From: Chryseobacterium gleum
GTDB lineage: Bacteria > Bacteroidota > Bacteroidia > Flavobacteriales_D > Sanyastnellaceae
Direction of reading: 5' to 3'
NCBI GenBank assembly: GCA_945874695.1
Contig: CAMCHP010000009.1
Location: 1-62,621, forward strand
DNA: 62,621 bases
Under the pieces are notes generated by a model that was not told the DNA's origin, searched no databases, and saw only the letters and a list, made by a program, of their open reading frames with translations. Numbering within the stretch: position 1 is the first letter of the stretch; every line of letters begins with the position of its first letter. Below are positions 16,828 to 26,649 of this stretch, piece by piece. The translations under genes were made by a program, and so were the position numbers.

Positions 16828-16883
16828 GGGTTTCAGTTGACGCATTTTGTTGTACCTTTCGCTGCAAAATTTACAACCCCTGC

Positions 16884-18011
16884 ATGACTCATACAGCAAT
16901 GCCCAACGCGGCATCCAATGTCAGATTTTCAACTTCTAATCAATCTGACTTCAACAAAGCACTGCGTAAACGCGTCGATGATTTCTTTAAGTCAACGGGT
17001 GCTAGTCGCCAAGCCAATCTGGCCATGAAAGTGAAGTCAGTGGTACTTCTTAGCGCTTATCTTGTACCTTTTGCTTTACTCCTTATTTATTCACCTGCCT
17101 TTTGGGTAAGCCTTGGCATTTGGGCCCTCATGGGGGTTGCGGTAGCAGGTATTGGAATGGCCGTAATGCACGACGCCAATCACGGTGCCTACTCAAAAAA
17201 CGCAAAAGTGAATGAGTTTGTGGGGTATACCATAAATCTTCTTGGAGGAGCTTCTGTCAATTGGAAAATGCAGCACAATGTTCTCCACCACACATACACG
17301 AACATCGCCGGCAAAGACAATGACATCGACGGAGCGGGCACATTGCGCTTTCACCCACACGGAGAAGCCAAATCGCACCACAAACGTCAGTGGTTTTATG
17401 CGTTCTTTTTGTACGCCATTCTCACTTTATTTTGGGCGATTGCTAAAGACTTCATCCAATATTACCGCTACCAACCTGAGCGCATGCGCTCATCGAGCCC
17501 AAAACAAGAACGCCTCCTCTTGGCCAAACTGATTGGTTTGAAGGTGTTTTACTTTTCTACCTTCCTTTTCTTGCCCATGGTGGTTACTTCAATCCCAGTT
17601 TGGCAAATCTTGATCGGTTTTGTGGTGATGCACCTCATTAGCGGAACAATCCTTTCAGTGGTATTTCAGTTGGCTCACGTGGTTGAAGATATTGCCTTTC
17701 CACTTCCGAATGCCGAAGGCAAAATGGAAGATTCATGGTGGGCGCATCAACTGCGTACCACCGCCAATTTCTCAGGCACCAATAAATTGATGACCTGGTA
17801 TACTGGCGGATTGAATCACCAAGTTGAGCACCACCTCTTTCCGAACATTTGCCACGTGCACTATGACAAATTAGCACCTATCGTTCGAGAAACTGCAACG
17901 GAGTTTGGCCTACCTTACCAAGAGTTTCCAAATTTCGGAAAGGCCATGCGCTCGCACATTGTGATGCTTAAGCGCTTTGGTGCTCCTACCTTATACGACA
18001 TTGGAGACTGA
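16884..18011 (+). CDS. Membrane fatty-acid desaturase (acyl-lipid/linoleoyl-CoA type)
   Basis: 375 residues. Three His boxes: HDANH in VMHDANHGAYS, HNVLHH in QHNVLHHTYTN, and QVEHH in LNHQVEHHLFP. At least four hydrophobic segments. This family inserts a cis double bond into membrane fatty acids using O2 and an electron donor. It has no N-terminal cytochrome b5, so an external donor is needed. The QVEHH form of box 3 is the one seen in front-end desaturases. A second paralog lies at 26817; the pair brackets the haloperoxidase-like genes. ATG 16884 gives MTHTAMPNAA; a second ATG 15 nt later is also possible. Confidence 0.92.
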   Translation: MTHTAMPNAASNVRFSTSNQSDFNKALRKRVDDFFKSTGASRQANLAMKVKSVVLLSAYLVPFALLLIYSPAFWVSLGIWALMGVAVAGIGMAVMHDANHGAYSKNAKVNEFVGYTINLLGGASVNWKMQHNVLHHTYTNIAGKDNDIDGAGTLRFHPHGEAKSHHKRQWFYAFFLYAILTLFWAIAKDFIQYYRYQPERMRSSSPKQERLLLAKLIGLKVFYFSTFLFLPMVVTSIPVWQILIGFVVMHLISGTILSVVFQLAHVVEDIAFPLPNAEGKMEDSWWAHQLRTTANFSGTNKLMTWYTGGLNHQVEHHLFPNICHVHYDKLAPIVRETATEFGLPYQEFPNFGKAMRSHIVMLKRFGAPTLYDIGD

Positions 18012-18032
18012 TCCAGCTCATATTCAAAAAAA

Positions 18033-18058
18033 GAAAGAGGGGCAATTGCCCCTCTTTC
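18033..18058. terminator. Bidirectional terminator between convergent genes
   Basis: GAAAGAGGGGCAA and TTGCCCCTCTTTC form a perfect 26-base palindrome with A-runs on the left and T-rich sequence on the right, between the desaturase and the leftward peroxiredoxin. Confidence 0.85.
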
Positions 18059-18109
18059 CTTTTCAAGTGTTCCGCTACTTCAGCGCTCTACCCTTCGTCG
18101 GTCCTTGAA

Positions 18110-18754
18110 TTACAGTGCGCGCTTTGCGAGGTAAAAATCGACCATCTCATAATCGCTTTTCTCGCGCTCTTCCATTTCAGCAATCGTTTTTGGCGGCGGC
18201 ACGATCACCATATCGCCTTCCTTCCAGTTTAGCGGCATGGCTACCTTATGCTCGTCAGCAGTTTGCAAGGCAACCAAAGCGCGCTTGATTTCTTCCATGT
18301 TGCGGCCAACATTCAACGGATAGTACATTACCAAACGAATGTTCCCTTTGGGGTCAATAAAGAAAACAGCTCGAACAGCAGCCGTTTCACTCTCACCCGG
18401 CTGCAACATACCATACAATTTCGAAACCGACATGTCGATATCAGCAATGATCGGAAAGCGAAACAACACGCCCGTGTTCTTCTTCACATTGTTCACCCAT
18501 GCAATGTGCGCATGAATGGAGTCGATGCTCAGTCCAACCAATTTGGTATTCTTAGCATCAAAAAAAGACTGTTCCATGGCGAATCCCGTCATTTCAGTCG
18601 TACATACGGGGGTGAAGTCTGCAGGGTGCGAAAAAAAGATGGCCCAACTTCCTTGAATGTACTCCCTGAAATTCATCATGCCTGTTGTAGTCATGGCCTT
18701 GAAGTCAGGCGCTGCGTCGCCGATTCTCGGCATTAAAGTGGTTTGTGATTCCAT
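18110..18754 (-). CDS. 1-Cys peroxiredoxin (Prx6 type)
   Basis: 214 residues from the ATG at 18754 (MESQTTLMPRIG); a longer open frame to 18796 adds 14 unlikely residues. The peroxidatic Cys lies in SHPADFTPVCTTE. The long C-terminal domain (PLNWKEGDMVIVPPP) is typical of Prx6, which reduces H2O2, alkyl and phospholipid hydroperoxides. A GACCTTTG box (7 of 8 to TAnnTTTG) lies about 40 nt upstream on the minus strand. Convergent with a desaturase; shared lipid-peroxide biology is tempting but not shown. Confidence 0.95.
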   Translation of the reverse strand: MESQTTLMPRIGDAAPDFKAMTTTGMMNFREYIQGSWAIFFSHPADFTPVCTTEMTGFAMEQSFFDAKNTKLVGLSIDSIHAHIAWVNNVKKNTGVLFRFPIIADIDMSVSKLYGMLQPGESETAAVRAVFFIDPKGNIRLVMYYPLNVGRNMEEIKRALVALQTADEHKVAMPLNWKEGDMVIVPPPKTIAEMEEREKSDYEMVDFYLAKRAL

Positions 18755-18849
18755 TGTATATAGATTTCTGTTCAATTGAAGCATTGAACACCACAAAGGT
18801 CAACAGAAGTTTGAGGGCACTGGGTGACCCTTATCACGCTTTGAATTGA

Positions 18850-18857
18850 TAACTTTG
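18850..18857 (+). promoter_or_regulatory. -7 box of the DUF3817 gene
   Basis: TAACTTTG, perfect to TAnnTTTG, 27 nt before the ATG at 18884. Confidence 0.5.
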
Positions 18858-18883
18858 ATGCCCGATAACGATTTCTTATTCCC

Positions 18884-19177
18884 ATGCAAACATCCGCATC
18901 AGCGCCCGTAGCTTCAGAGCTTGAAAAACGATTCATCCGCATGGCACACATCGAAGGAGTTAGTTACCTGGTATTGCTCTTTGTGGCCATGCCGCTTAAG
19001 TACTTCGCTGATATTCCCGAAGCAGTAAAATACACGGGGTGGGCGCATGGAGTATTATTTGTGGCGTTCTGCGCATTCTTGCCTTTTTTACTCTGGTCTG
19101 CCAAATGGAAATTGATCCGCGTCGTGCGCGCTTTCATCCTTTCGCTCATCCCATTCGGGACATTCACCAAACTTTGA
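18884..19177 (+). CDS. DUF3817 integral membrane protein
   Basis: 97 residues with three hydrophobic segments. RMAHIEGVSYLVLLFVAMPLK, then KYTGWAHGVLFVAFC and a C-terminal FILSLIPFGTF, are the DUF3817 pattern (also seen in YdzA-like proteins). Function is unknown. Monocistronic by spacing; a good -7 box lies upstream. Confidence 0.88.
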   Translation: MQTSASAPVASELEKRFIRMAHIEGVSYLVLLFVAMPLKYFADIPEAVKYTGWAHGVLFVAFCAFLPFLLWSAKWKLIRVVRAFILSLIPFGTFTKL

Positions 19178-19337
19178 GTTTTCGTTAAATTTTCACGCAA
19201 CCTCGAGGCAACCGTCTTACAAGTCATCCGTCTACTCCATGAAACCGTTGTGTTAAATCTTTGTCTTTTTTTTAAATTATCACGAAATTATCACGGCGAT
19301 TTCTTAGACAATTCGAGTTAACCAAAACAATGCTGCT

Positions 19338-22300
19338 ATGACTTTTCTCTACAAGTACTTACGTACGCAAGTTGTTGTACTGCTCTCTCTCATCACAGTA
19401 CTCAACGCCCCACTCCATGCACAAGAGTATTCCATCATTCGCGAATGGAATGAGGTGCTTTTGCAATCCATTCGAAACGATTTCGCCCGACCGACCGTGC
19501 ACGCGCGCAATCTTTTCCATACTTCAGTGATGATGTATGATTTGTGGGCCATCTACGATGGCAACGCAGAACCCTATTTCTTAGGTAAGCAAGTAGGCAA
19601 CTACTTCTGCCCTTTCGATGGCATTCCCAGCCCGGGAGAAGTTGAAGCTGCCCAACACGAGGCCATCAGCTATGCCATGTATCGCCTCATTCGCTACCGT
19701 TTCATCAACGCGCCAGGTGTGCCAGAAATCTTCTTCTTGACCGATCAAAAGATGGCTGAATTCGGCTATAACACTGCCATCACCTCAACCAATTACCTCG
19801 ATGGAACACCCGCGCATTTGGGCAACTACATTGCAGAACGCATGATTGAGTATGGCCTTCAAGATGGGTCGAATGAGGCCAACGGCTTTGCGAACACCTT
19901 CTATTTCCCTTCCAATGCACCGCTTGACATGGGAGCGTCTGGAAACCCAACAATGACGGTTCCTGATCGCTGGCAACAGCTAATTATCGAAGGTGCCGTC
20001 GACCAGGCAGGAAACCCTGTCAACTCGCTCTTGCCTTTCCTCTCTCCTGAATGGGGCGAAGTGACGCCATTTGCGCTCGACGAAAGTGATCTGACCGTTT
20101 ATCAGCGCGATGGTTTCGATTGGAATGTTTATGTTGACCCGGGCAGTCTACCTGCACTTCAACAAGGAAGCGGACTCGGACTCGAAGACATGTGGAAATG
20201 GGGCCACGTGATGGTTGTAGTGTGGCAAGCCTTGCACGACCCAGCAGATGGTGTGATGATGGACGCCTCGCCTGCAACCATAGGAAATAACCCAGCACTT
20301 CCTACCAGCTTCGATGACTACCCTTCGTTCTATGACTTTTTCAATGGTGGAGATTCCAGCCAAGGTCATGCAATCAACCCAGCTACCGGTCAGCCGTATG
20401 AACCCCAAATGGTACATCGTGCAGATTATGTGCGCGTACTTGCTGAGTTTTGGGCGGATGGTCCAGCCTCTGAAACACCTCCTGGCCATTGGTTCACCAT
20501 TCTTCATACCGTGAACGATCACCCCATGCTCGAAAAAAGATGGAATGGTGAGGGAGAAATTTTGTCAGACCTCGAATGGGATGCGAAGTCGCACTTCGTG
20601 CTTGGATGTGCAATGCATGATGCCGCAGTTGCAGCATGGAGCGTTAAAGGGTATTACGATTCGGCACGCCCCGTTTCTGCGATTCGCTACATGGCCGAAC
20701 GCGGCCAATGCCAAGATGACCAACTGCCCAATTATCATCCTGACGGCTTCCCCCTTATCCCCGGTTACATCGAACTTGTGATGGAAGGCGACCCCTTAGC
20801 TGGCGAAAACAATGAAAACCTGTACGAGGTTAAACTCCACACCTGGAGAGGCCACGACTATGTTGAAGATGTAGAGGTAGATATCGCCGGTGTTGGATGG
20901 ATTCTTGCAAAAAACTGGTGGCCATATCAACGCCCAACTTTTGTGAGCCCCCCTTTTGCGGGTTACGTTTCAGGTCATTCGACCTACTCACGAACAGCCG
21001 CAGAAGTTATGGAGCTCATTACTGGTGATGCGTACTTTCCTGGTGGAATGAGCAATTTCTATGCGCCACAGAACGAATTTCTAAAATTCGAAGAAGGTCC
21101 TACTGAAGATCTCTTCTTGCAATGGGCGACCTACAGGGATGCTTCTGACCAATGCAGCCTGAGCCGTATTTTCGGAGGGATTCACCCGCCTGCCGACGAC
21201 ATTCCAGGCCGCTTTATGGGGTCACACATCGGACCCAAAGTATACAACAAAGCAGTTACATATTTCGCATCACTCACACCGCGTGTGGTTGAAGTGACTC
21301 CGACCATGAACCTCATTAACGATAGCAATGTGGGCGAAACAATCACCATCAACATCCTCTTCGATCGTCCGATGGATACTGAACTCGCGCCAATCGTCGA
21401 CTTCCCGATCGACAATCCCCTGGCAAACTCACTGAATGTGCTTGGCGGTAACTGGACAAGCTCAACCGTTTACAGCCTCACCTTTATCATCGCTGATGCC
21501 AATGAAGAACTGGGTGATATCTTCATTCAAATATCTGATGCGCGGGATGCCCTTGATGTTGTTCAAACCCCCTTTGTTGCTGCGCATGCCTTTTATATTG
21601 ACACCCGAAATCCGTTGGTATCTTTAGCTTCACCAGACATTAACTTGATCAATGATGAAGCGGCGACGAGTGGGCTCTGGCTCGTGTCTGTTCAATTCGA
21701 CGAGGCAATGAACACCAACCTTGATCCTGTCATTGTGTTCACTGGCGAAAACCCGTCAAACACCATTAACTATCAAGGTGCACAAAGCGGATGGAGCGGC
21801 AACACGCTCTTCATCGCTGCATTTGCGCTCACTGATGCTGACGAAGAAATCGCTGCGGTGAACTTCGAAGTCACTGAAGCCTATGATGTCGCTGGAAACC
21901 TCTTGGTAAACTATATCCTTACCAATGCCGCTGCGATCGACACTCGGAACCCCGTTCCTGTTGAATTGAATTTCGCCGCTGAGCTCATTTCCGACGCCAA
22001 TGTTGGACAAGCACCGTTCAGCATTGAAGTCATGTTCGACGAAAACATGAATCCCGCGGTCATGCCTTCACTGTCATTTGCCAACGACAATCCAGTAGGT
22101 ACAACCCTCATATTTGATGAGAATGCCAGCGTTTGGAGCAACAACTTCACAACCTATACCTTCGTGTACGACGTGGCTGACGCCAATGTTGACCTCGACA
22201 ACATCGCGGTTGCATCGGTCATGGCTGAAGATATGGCTGGTAATACCCAAGTAACAGCTGAGGTCAGCAACGCCTTCATCATCGATACACGAAACCCCAG

Positions 22301-23246
22301 CTTAGAAGAATACGTGTTGAACGACGACCTCATCAGCGATTCTAACGTTGGATCAGGCAACATTCAACTCGTGTTGGTTTTTGATGAAAACATGAATCAA
22401 GATGCTTCGCCGGCTGTGACCTTCTCAAACAGTGAGGCGCAAAACTCGCTTGTTTACAATACCGATCAAAGCGAATGGATTGACGAGGTCAGCTTCATGG
22501 CGGTGTTCGACGTGCTCGACTTGAATGTGGAACTCGACAACATTGGTATCGCAGTAAGCAATGCGACCGATGCAGTAGGCAATGCACAATCCAACATCGC
22601 ATTAAGCACCGTCTTCGATGTTGACACAAAAAACCCAACACCACTGGTACTTACAGCCACCGACTACTTGGTCGACGACACCAACGTTGGTGATGCGTCT
22701 TTTGCTTTGGTCGCAATATTCGATGAAGCAATGAACCCGAACGCCTCACCATTCTTCCTTTTCCCTGCTGAAAACCCACTCAGCGTAATTGCTCCAAATA
22801 ACGCGGAGTCAGGCTGGTTGAACAGCACAACTTACCAAGCTGTCTACAACGTGAACGATGTGGTCGTCACGCTGAATGACATCGACGTCGTGCTCACAGG
22901 CTCTGTTGATTTGGCCGGCAACCTCCTGACGCAAACGACTTATGCTGACTTCTTCGATATCAGCATCACCGGAGTAAGTATTGAAGAATTCGGACTTTCG
23001 CACCTCAGCGTATATCCAAACCCGGTGCAGGCAGGTCAGGTGGCACGCATCCGCCTGGAAGGCGAAAAAATCAATCAAATTGAGATCATCAACGCAAATG
23101 GCGCATTGATTGCACAAAATCAAAGTCAAATGCAGCAAAACGAAGTGATTCAGATTGAAACCGCCAACCTAAGCAGCGGCATCTATTTCATTCGTTTGCT
23201 CGGCGACGACAAAGTCAGCACCGTGCGCTTGCAGGTGATTGATTAA
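19338..23246 (+). CDS. T9SS-exported vanadium-haloperoxidase/PAP2-like protein A
   Basis: 1302 residues. N-terminal signal peptide ends near HAQ (residues 1-29). The catalytic domain has the complete vanadate-binding signature: K437-x6-R444-P, SGH with H547, and S609-R610-x5-H616. Vanadium haloperoxidases oxidise halides with H2O2; the same fold serves as PAP2 phosphatase. The SGH element carries YVSGHST where many haloperoxidases have PSGH, so halogenation versus phosphatase activity is open. Residues about 660-1200 hold five Ig-like repeats of ~105 residues, each starting like NLINDSNVG and ending DTRNP. The last ~85 residues (LSVYPNPV...GIYFIRLLGD) are a T9SS type A sorting domain. Surface attached or secreted. 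Tandem paralog follows. Confidence 0.9.
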   Translation: MTFLYKYLRTQVVVLLSLITVLNAPLHAQEYSIIREWNEVLLQSIRNDFARPTVHARNLFHTSVMMYDLWAIYDGNAEPYFLGKQVGNYFCPFDGIPSPGEVEAAQHEAISYAMYRLIRYRFINAPGVPEIFFLTDQKMAEFGYNTAITSTNYLDGTPAHLGNYIAERMIEYGLQDGSNEANGFANTFYFPSNAPLDMGASGNPTMTVPDRWQQLIIEGAVDQAGNPVNSLLPFLSPEWGEVTPFALDESDLTVYQRDGFDWNVYVDPGSLPALQQGSGLGLEDMWKWGHVMVVVWQALHDPADGVMMDASPATIGNNPALPTSFDDYPSFYDFFNGGDSSQGHAINPATGQPYEPQMVHRADYVRVLAEFWADGPASETPPGHWFTILHTVNDHPMLEKRWNGEGEILSDLEWDAKSHFVLGCAMHDAAVAAWSVKGYYDSARPVSAIRYMAERGQCQDDQLPNYHPDGFPLIPGYIELVMEGDPLAGENNENLYEVKLHTWRGHDYVEDVEVDIAGVGWILAKNWWPYQRPTFVSPPFAGYVSGHSTYSRTAAEVMELITGDAYFPGGMSNFYAPQNEFLKFEEGPTEDLFLQWATYRDASDQCSLSRIFGGIHPPADDIPGRFMGSHIGPKVYNKAVTYFASLTPRVVEVTPTMNLINDSNVGETITINILFDRPMDTELAPIVDFPIDNPLANSLNVLGGNWTSSTVYSLTFIIADANEELGDIFIQISDARDALDVVQTPFVAAHAFYIDTRNPLVSLASPDINLINDEAATSGLWLVSVQFDEAMNTNLDPVIVFTGENPSNTINYQGAQSGWSGNTLFIAAFALTDADEEIAAVNFEVTEAYDVAGNLLVNYILTNAAAIDTRNPVPVELNFAAELISDANVGQAPFSIEVMFDENMNPAVMPSLSFANDNPVGTTLIFDENASVWSNNFTTYTFVYDVADANVDLDNIAVASVMAEDMAGNTQVTAEVSNAFIIDTRNPSLEEYVLNDDLISDSNVGSGNIQLVLVFDENMNQDASPAVTFSNSEAQNSLVYNTDQSEWIDEVSFMAVFDVLDLNVELDNIGIAVSNATDAVGNAQSNIALSTVFDVDTKNPTPLVLTATDYLVDDTNVGDASFALVAIFDEAMNPNASPFFLFPAENPLSVIAPNNAESGWLNSTTYQAVYNVNDVVVTLNDIDVVLTGSVDLAGNLLTQTTYADFFDISITGVSIEEFGLSHLSVYPNPVQAGQVARIRLEGEKINQIEIINANGALIAQNQSQMQQNEVIQIETANLSSGIYFIRLLGDDKVSTVRLQVID

Positions 23247-23269
23247 TTGCAATTAGCAGTACACGAATA

Positions 23270-23305
23270 GGGGTTTCTTCGGTTTTCTTTAACCGAAGAA
23301 ACCCC
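23270..23305 (+). terminator. Strong terminator-like hairpin
   Basis: GGGGTTTCTTCGGTT (23270-23284) and AACCGAAGAAACCCC (23291-23305), a perfect 15-bp stem with a 6-base loop, followed by TTATCTTTG. The T-run is poor, and the following TATCTTTG is a promoter box for the next gene. Confidence 0.7.
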
Positions 23306-23306
23306 T

Positions 23307-23314
23307 TATCTTTG
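23307..23314 (+). promoter_or_regulatory. -7 box of haloperoxidase-like gene B
   Basis: TATCTTTG, perfect match to TAnnTTTG, 21 nt before ATG 23336. It begins two bases after the hairpin, so the -33 region lies inside the hairpin stem. Confidence 0.5.
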
Positions 23315-23335
23315 TTAAGAACCAACGCACATCCT

Positions 23336-26300
23336 ATGAAAAAGCTGATCAAGCAATTGTTGCTGGTCTTTGTTTTTGTTTTCGGCCTAACGGCCGGATG
23401 GCACGCACAAGAACACTCAGCCGCACGCGAATGGAATGAGGCTCTCTTGTACGCGATTCGCAATGATTTCGCGCGCCCACCAGTACACGCACGAAACCTC
23501 TTTCATACGGCTGTTGCGATGTACGATGCATGGGCTGCATACGATGATGTGGCTCAGCCTTATTTGCTCGGACAAACCATTGACGGCTTCACTTCTACCT
23601 TTGACGGGGTACCGCAGCCCGACGACCTCGAAGCCGCGCGCAACATGGCAGTAAGTTTTGCAGCTTACCGACTCCTTTTGCATCGTTTTCAATATTCGCC
23701 TGGCGCACTTGATTCATTCGAGTATTTCAACCAGCTCATGTTCGGCTATGGCTACGACATCACCGATTATAGCACTGATTACAGCTCTGGAAACCCCGCG
23801 GCGCTTGGCAATTACATCGCCGAACAAGTAATCGCTTATGGCTTGCAAGACGGGTCATCTGAACAAAGTGATTACGCAAATCAATATTATTTGCCCGTAA
23901 ACAGTGCGCTCGACATGACCCAGCCGGGCAACTCAACCATGGACGACCCCAACCGTTGGCAACCGCTCGAGCTTCCTTTATTTATTGATCAGGCTGGCAA
24001 TCCTTTCACGGCAGCGCCGCCATTTCAAAGTCCAGAGTGGGGTAACGTGGTACCTTTTGCCCTCAACGAAGACGACCTTGACGTGTATTTTCGTGACGGC
24101 CACGCTTGGAAGGTATACCTCGATCCCGGACCTCCACCGTTGATCGATACACTCGGACCAAGAGAAAATGACGACTTTTATCGGTGGGGCTTTCGTTTGG
24201 TGAGTATTTGGCAGAGCCACCTCGATCCTGCCGATGAAGATTACTGGGACATCTCACCCGGCGCCCTCGGAAACAATACCGATCTACCGCTCACCTTTGA
24301 AGAATACCAAAACTTCTACAACGAGTTCGAAGGCGGAGACACCGGACAGGGACACCCTTTGAATCCTGCAACAGGTGAGCCTTACGCACCACAAATCATC
24401 AAACGCGCTGATTATGCCCGTGCATTGGCCGAGTTTTGGGCTGACGGACCTGATTCTGAAACACCGCCCGGACACTGGCATACCATATTGAATACCGTGA
24501 ACGATCACCCCATGTTTGAGCGCAAATGGATGGGCCAAGGCGAAGAACTCCCACCGCTAGAATGGGACGTCAAAGCTTACTTTACGCTTGCAGGTGCGAT
24601 GCACGATGCGGCTGTTGCAGCATGGGGAGTGAAGGGTTGGTTTGATTATTTGCGTCCGGTTTCGGCGATTCGCTACATGGCTGATCGTGGGCAAAGCACA
24701 AACCCTGATTTACCATCATTCGATCCAGCCGGAATACCCTTGGTGGATGGCTATGTCGAACTCGTTGGCGAGGGCGACCCCATGGCAGGAGATGCCAACG
24801 AACATGTAGGTAAAATCAAACTCTACACGTGGAAAGGCCCCGACTACATCATCGACCCTTTGGTAGATGTAGCTGGCGTAGATTGGATCTTAGCAGAGAA
24901 CTGGTGGCCGTATCAACGACCCACCTTTGTTACACCGCCTTTTGCTGGCTACGTGAGCGGACATAGCACCTTTTCAAGGGCCGCTGCTGAAGTCATGACG
25001 GCAATTACTGGTTCAGCTTACTTCCCAGGTGGATTGGGCGTTTTCCCCATTGAGGCCAATGAATTTCTGGTGTTTGAAGACGGGCCAAGTCAGACCTTCG
25101 AAATGCAATGGGCAACCTACCGCGATGCGAGCGATCAATGCAGCCTCAGTCGCATCTGGGGAGGCATCCATCCGCCTCAAGACGATATTCCTGGCCGACT
25201 CATGGGGATCCAAGTGGCGCAGAAAGTCGTGGCCAAAGCCCTCACCTACTTTGAAGATGGCTTGCCGGTTTTAACATCGCTTTCTCCATCGGTGATAACG
25301 ATCAACAATGAAATGACTGGGCAAACCTTCGCACTCACCGCGACATTTAGCCAAGCTATGAACACCGCACTTTCGGCAACTGTTGCCTTTCCCAATGATG
25401 ATCCGACCCTGAATTCGTTGGAAAACATGAGCCAAAACTGGCTTTCTGAAAACACGCTTGAAATTTCATGGCAGGTTACCTCGTCGAGTGACGAACTCAC
25501 ATCCATCGATGTAGTGCTTACAGATTTAACCAATACCGAAGGACTTGCACTGGCCGCGTATTTAAGCGAAGAAGTTTTTTCAGTTGATATGATTGCCCCT
25601 GAACTCACGATGATCACGACGGATCCGCAGCTGATCAATGTTATGACGATCGGCAATACCGTTCATATAAATCTAACCTTTAATGAACCGATGCTGTTGA
25701 CATCAACGCCAGAATTGGTTTTCGAATTCCCTGAAATCGAAGACTTGCTTGGCCCTCCTGTTGCTGAACAGTGGCTTTCAGGCACGTTTTGGCGAGCTAC
25801 ATATACCGTGCAAGAGTTACCTGTCGAAATTGCACTTTTCGAAATTGAGGCATCCATGGCCAGAGATCGTGCGGGTAATTTAATGGTGGTTAACAGCCTG
25901 CCGGCTGGATGCGTCATCGACACACGCCGTCCGTTGCTTGTTAGTTTGGAGCCATCAACACCAACGGTGATCGCAAATGAGACCACAACTTTCAGCTTAA
26001 CTGCCACTTTTGATGAGGCGATGCTGAACTCACAAATCGACCCCAATCTGTTTTTCACCCTGGGAAACAATGTGTTCACCCCAGCGGATGGGTTCTGGTC
26101 GAACACGACTTCATTTACGCAAAACTACACTGTTGCACCCGCCTTCGAAGAAAATGGCTCGGTAGGAGTCACCCTCACCAATGCCTTTGACATTGCCGTA
26201 AATAGCATCATACCCCTCAACTTGAGTGATGTATTTAGCCTAGAGGGTACCGTTGGGATATCAGCCCTCCATGCGCTGAACGAAACACTGGTGTTCCCCA

Positions 26301-26524
26301 ACCCTGCACTGCGCGAGGCCCCTGTGTATGTGCAATGGTCGATACCCGAAAACGGAATCTTAACGGTTTATAATGCGCAGGGCGCGAAAATGCATGAAGA
26401 AGTGGTTCGAAACAGCACCATTTTGGCGCTTGACTTCTCAAAATTTGCGGCCGGCAACTACTTCATCCGTCTGATTTCTGAAAATAATTCGCAGGTTTTG
26501 AAAATTCTTTTACTCGACTTATAA
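23336..26524 (+). CDS. T9SS-exported vanadium-haloperoxidase/PAP2-like protein B
   Basis: 1062 residues from ATG 23336 (MKKLIKQLLLVFVFVFG signal peptide; the frame is open to 23312). Closely parallel to protein A: EYSIIREWNEVLL there is EHSAAREWNEALL here. The vanadate signature is K433-x6-R440-P, SGH with H543, and S605-R606-x5-H612. It has fewer and more divergent Ig-like repeats (about three; VITINNEMTG, PQLINVMTIG, TPTVIANETT). A T9SS type A domain ends it (LVFPNPA...GNYFIRLIS). A hairpin repeat covers the end of the signal peptide (23379-23400), another sits at 25894-25911. Likely a gene duplication followed by divergence of the repeat region. Confidence 0.9.
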   Translation: MKKLIKQLLLVFVFVFGLTAGWHAQEHSAAREWNEALLYAIRNDFARPPVHARNLFHTAVAMYDAWAAYDDVAQPYLLGQTIDGFTSTFDGVPQPDDLEAARNMAVSFAAYRLLLHRFQYSPGALDSFEYFNQLMFGYGYDITDYSTDYSSGNPAALGNYIAEQVIAYGLQDGSSEQSDYANQYYLPVNSALDMTQPGNSTMDDPNRWQPLELPLFIDQAGNPFTAAPPFQSPEWGNVVPFALNEDDLDVYFRDGHAWKVYLDPGPPPLIDTLGPRENDDFYRWGFRLVSIWQSHLDPADEDYWDISPGALGNNTDLPLTFEEYQNFYNEFEGGDTGQGHPLNPATGEPYAPQIIKRADYARALAEFWADGPDSETPPGHWHTILNTVNDHPMFERKWMGQGEELPPLEWDVKAYFTLAGAMHDAAVAAWGVKGWFDYLRPVSAIRYMADRGQSTNPDLPSFDPAGIPLVDGYVELVGEGDPMAGDANEHVGKIKLYTWKGPDYIIDPLVDVAGVDWILAENWWPYQRPTFVTPPFAGYVSGHSTFSRAAAEVMTAITGSAYFPGGLGVFPIEANEFLVFEDGPSQTFEMQWATYRDASDQCSLSRIWGGIHPPQDDIPGRLMGIQVAQKVVAKALTYFEDGLPVLTSLSPSVITINNEMTGQTFALTATFSQAMNTALSATVAFPNDDPTLNSLENMSQNWLSENTLEISWQVTSSSDELTSIDVVLTDLTNTEGLALAAYLSEEVFSVDMIAPELTMITTDPQLINVMTIGNTVHINLTFNEPMLLTSTPELVFEFPEIEDLLGPPVAEQWLSGTFWRATYTVQELPVEIALFEIEASMARDRAGNLMVVNSLPAGCVIDTRRPLLVSLEPSTPTVIANETTTFSLTATFDEAMLNSQIDPNLFFTLGNNVFTPADGFWSNTTSFTQNYTVAPAFEENGSVGVTLTNAFDIAVNSIIPLNLSDVFSLEGTVGISALHALNETLVFPNPALREAPVYVQWSIPENGILTVYNAQGAKMHEEVVRNSTILALDFSKFAAGNYFIRLISENNSQVLKILLLDL
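23379..23400 (-). repeat. Dispersed GNNA-loop hairpin repeat, copy 3
   Basis: Minus strand: CATCC, G, GCC, loop GTTA, GGC, C, GAAAA. Stem CGGCC/GGCCG. Encodes FGLTAGW of the signal peptide of haloperoxidase-like protein B. Confidence 0.7.
25894..25911 (-). repeat. Dispersed GNNA-loop hairpin repeat, copy 4
   Basis: Minus strand: CATCC, A, GCC, loop GGCA, GGC, T, G. Stem CAGCC/GGCTG. Lacks the AAA tail. Inside haloperoxidase-like gene B. Confidence 0.55.
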
Positions 26525-26636
26525 ACATTGAATTAACAAGTGCTCCCGGCGAAATCGACGGTTTAAAATCAAGGCTAAACAAGGGCTTCAGGCCACCCTA
26601 TTCGCCTGATCGTGTCGAAAGAAGCGAAAATCGTTG

Positions 26637-26644
26637 TACCTTTG
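26637..26644 (+). promoter_or_regulatory. -7 box upstream of the desaturase 2 leader
   Basis: TACCTTTG, perfect TAnnTTTG match. Transcription would begin near 26650 and give a leader of about 165 nt before ATG 26817. Confidence 0.5.
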
Positions 26645-26649
26645 CACCG

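Noticed and set aside
23046..23070. Further hairpin repeat (CATCCGCC...GGCG followed by A-run)
   Set aside because: It lacks the variable pair and the GNNA loop, so it does not fit the family safely.
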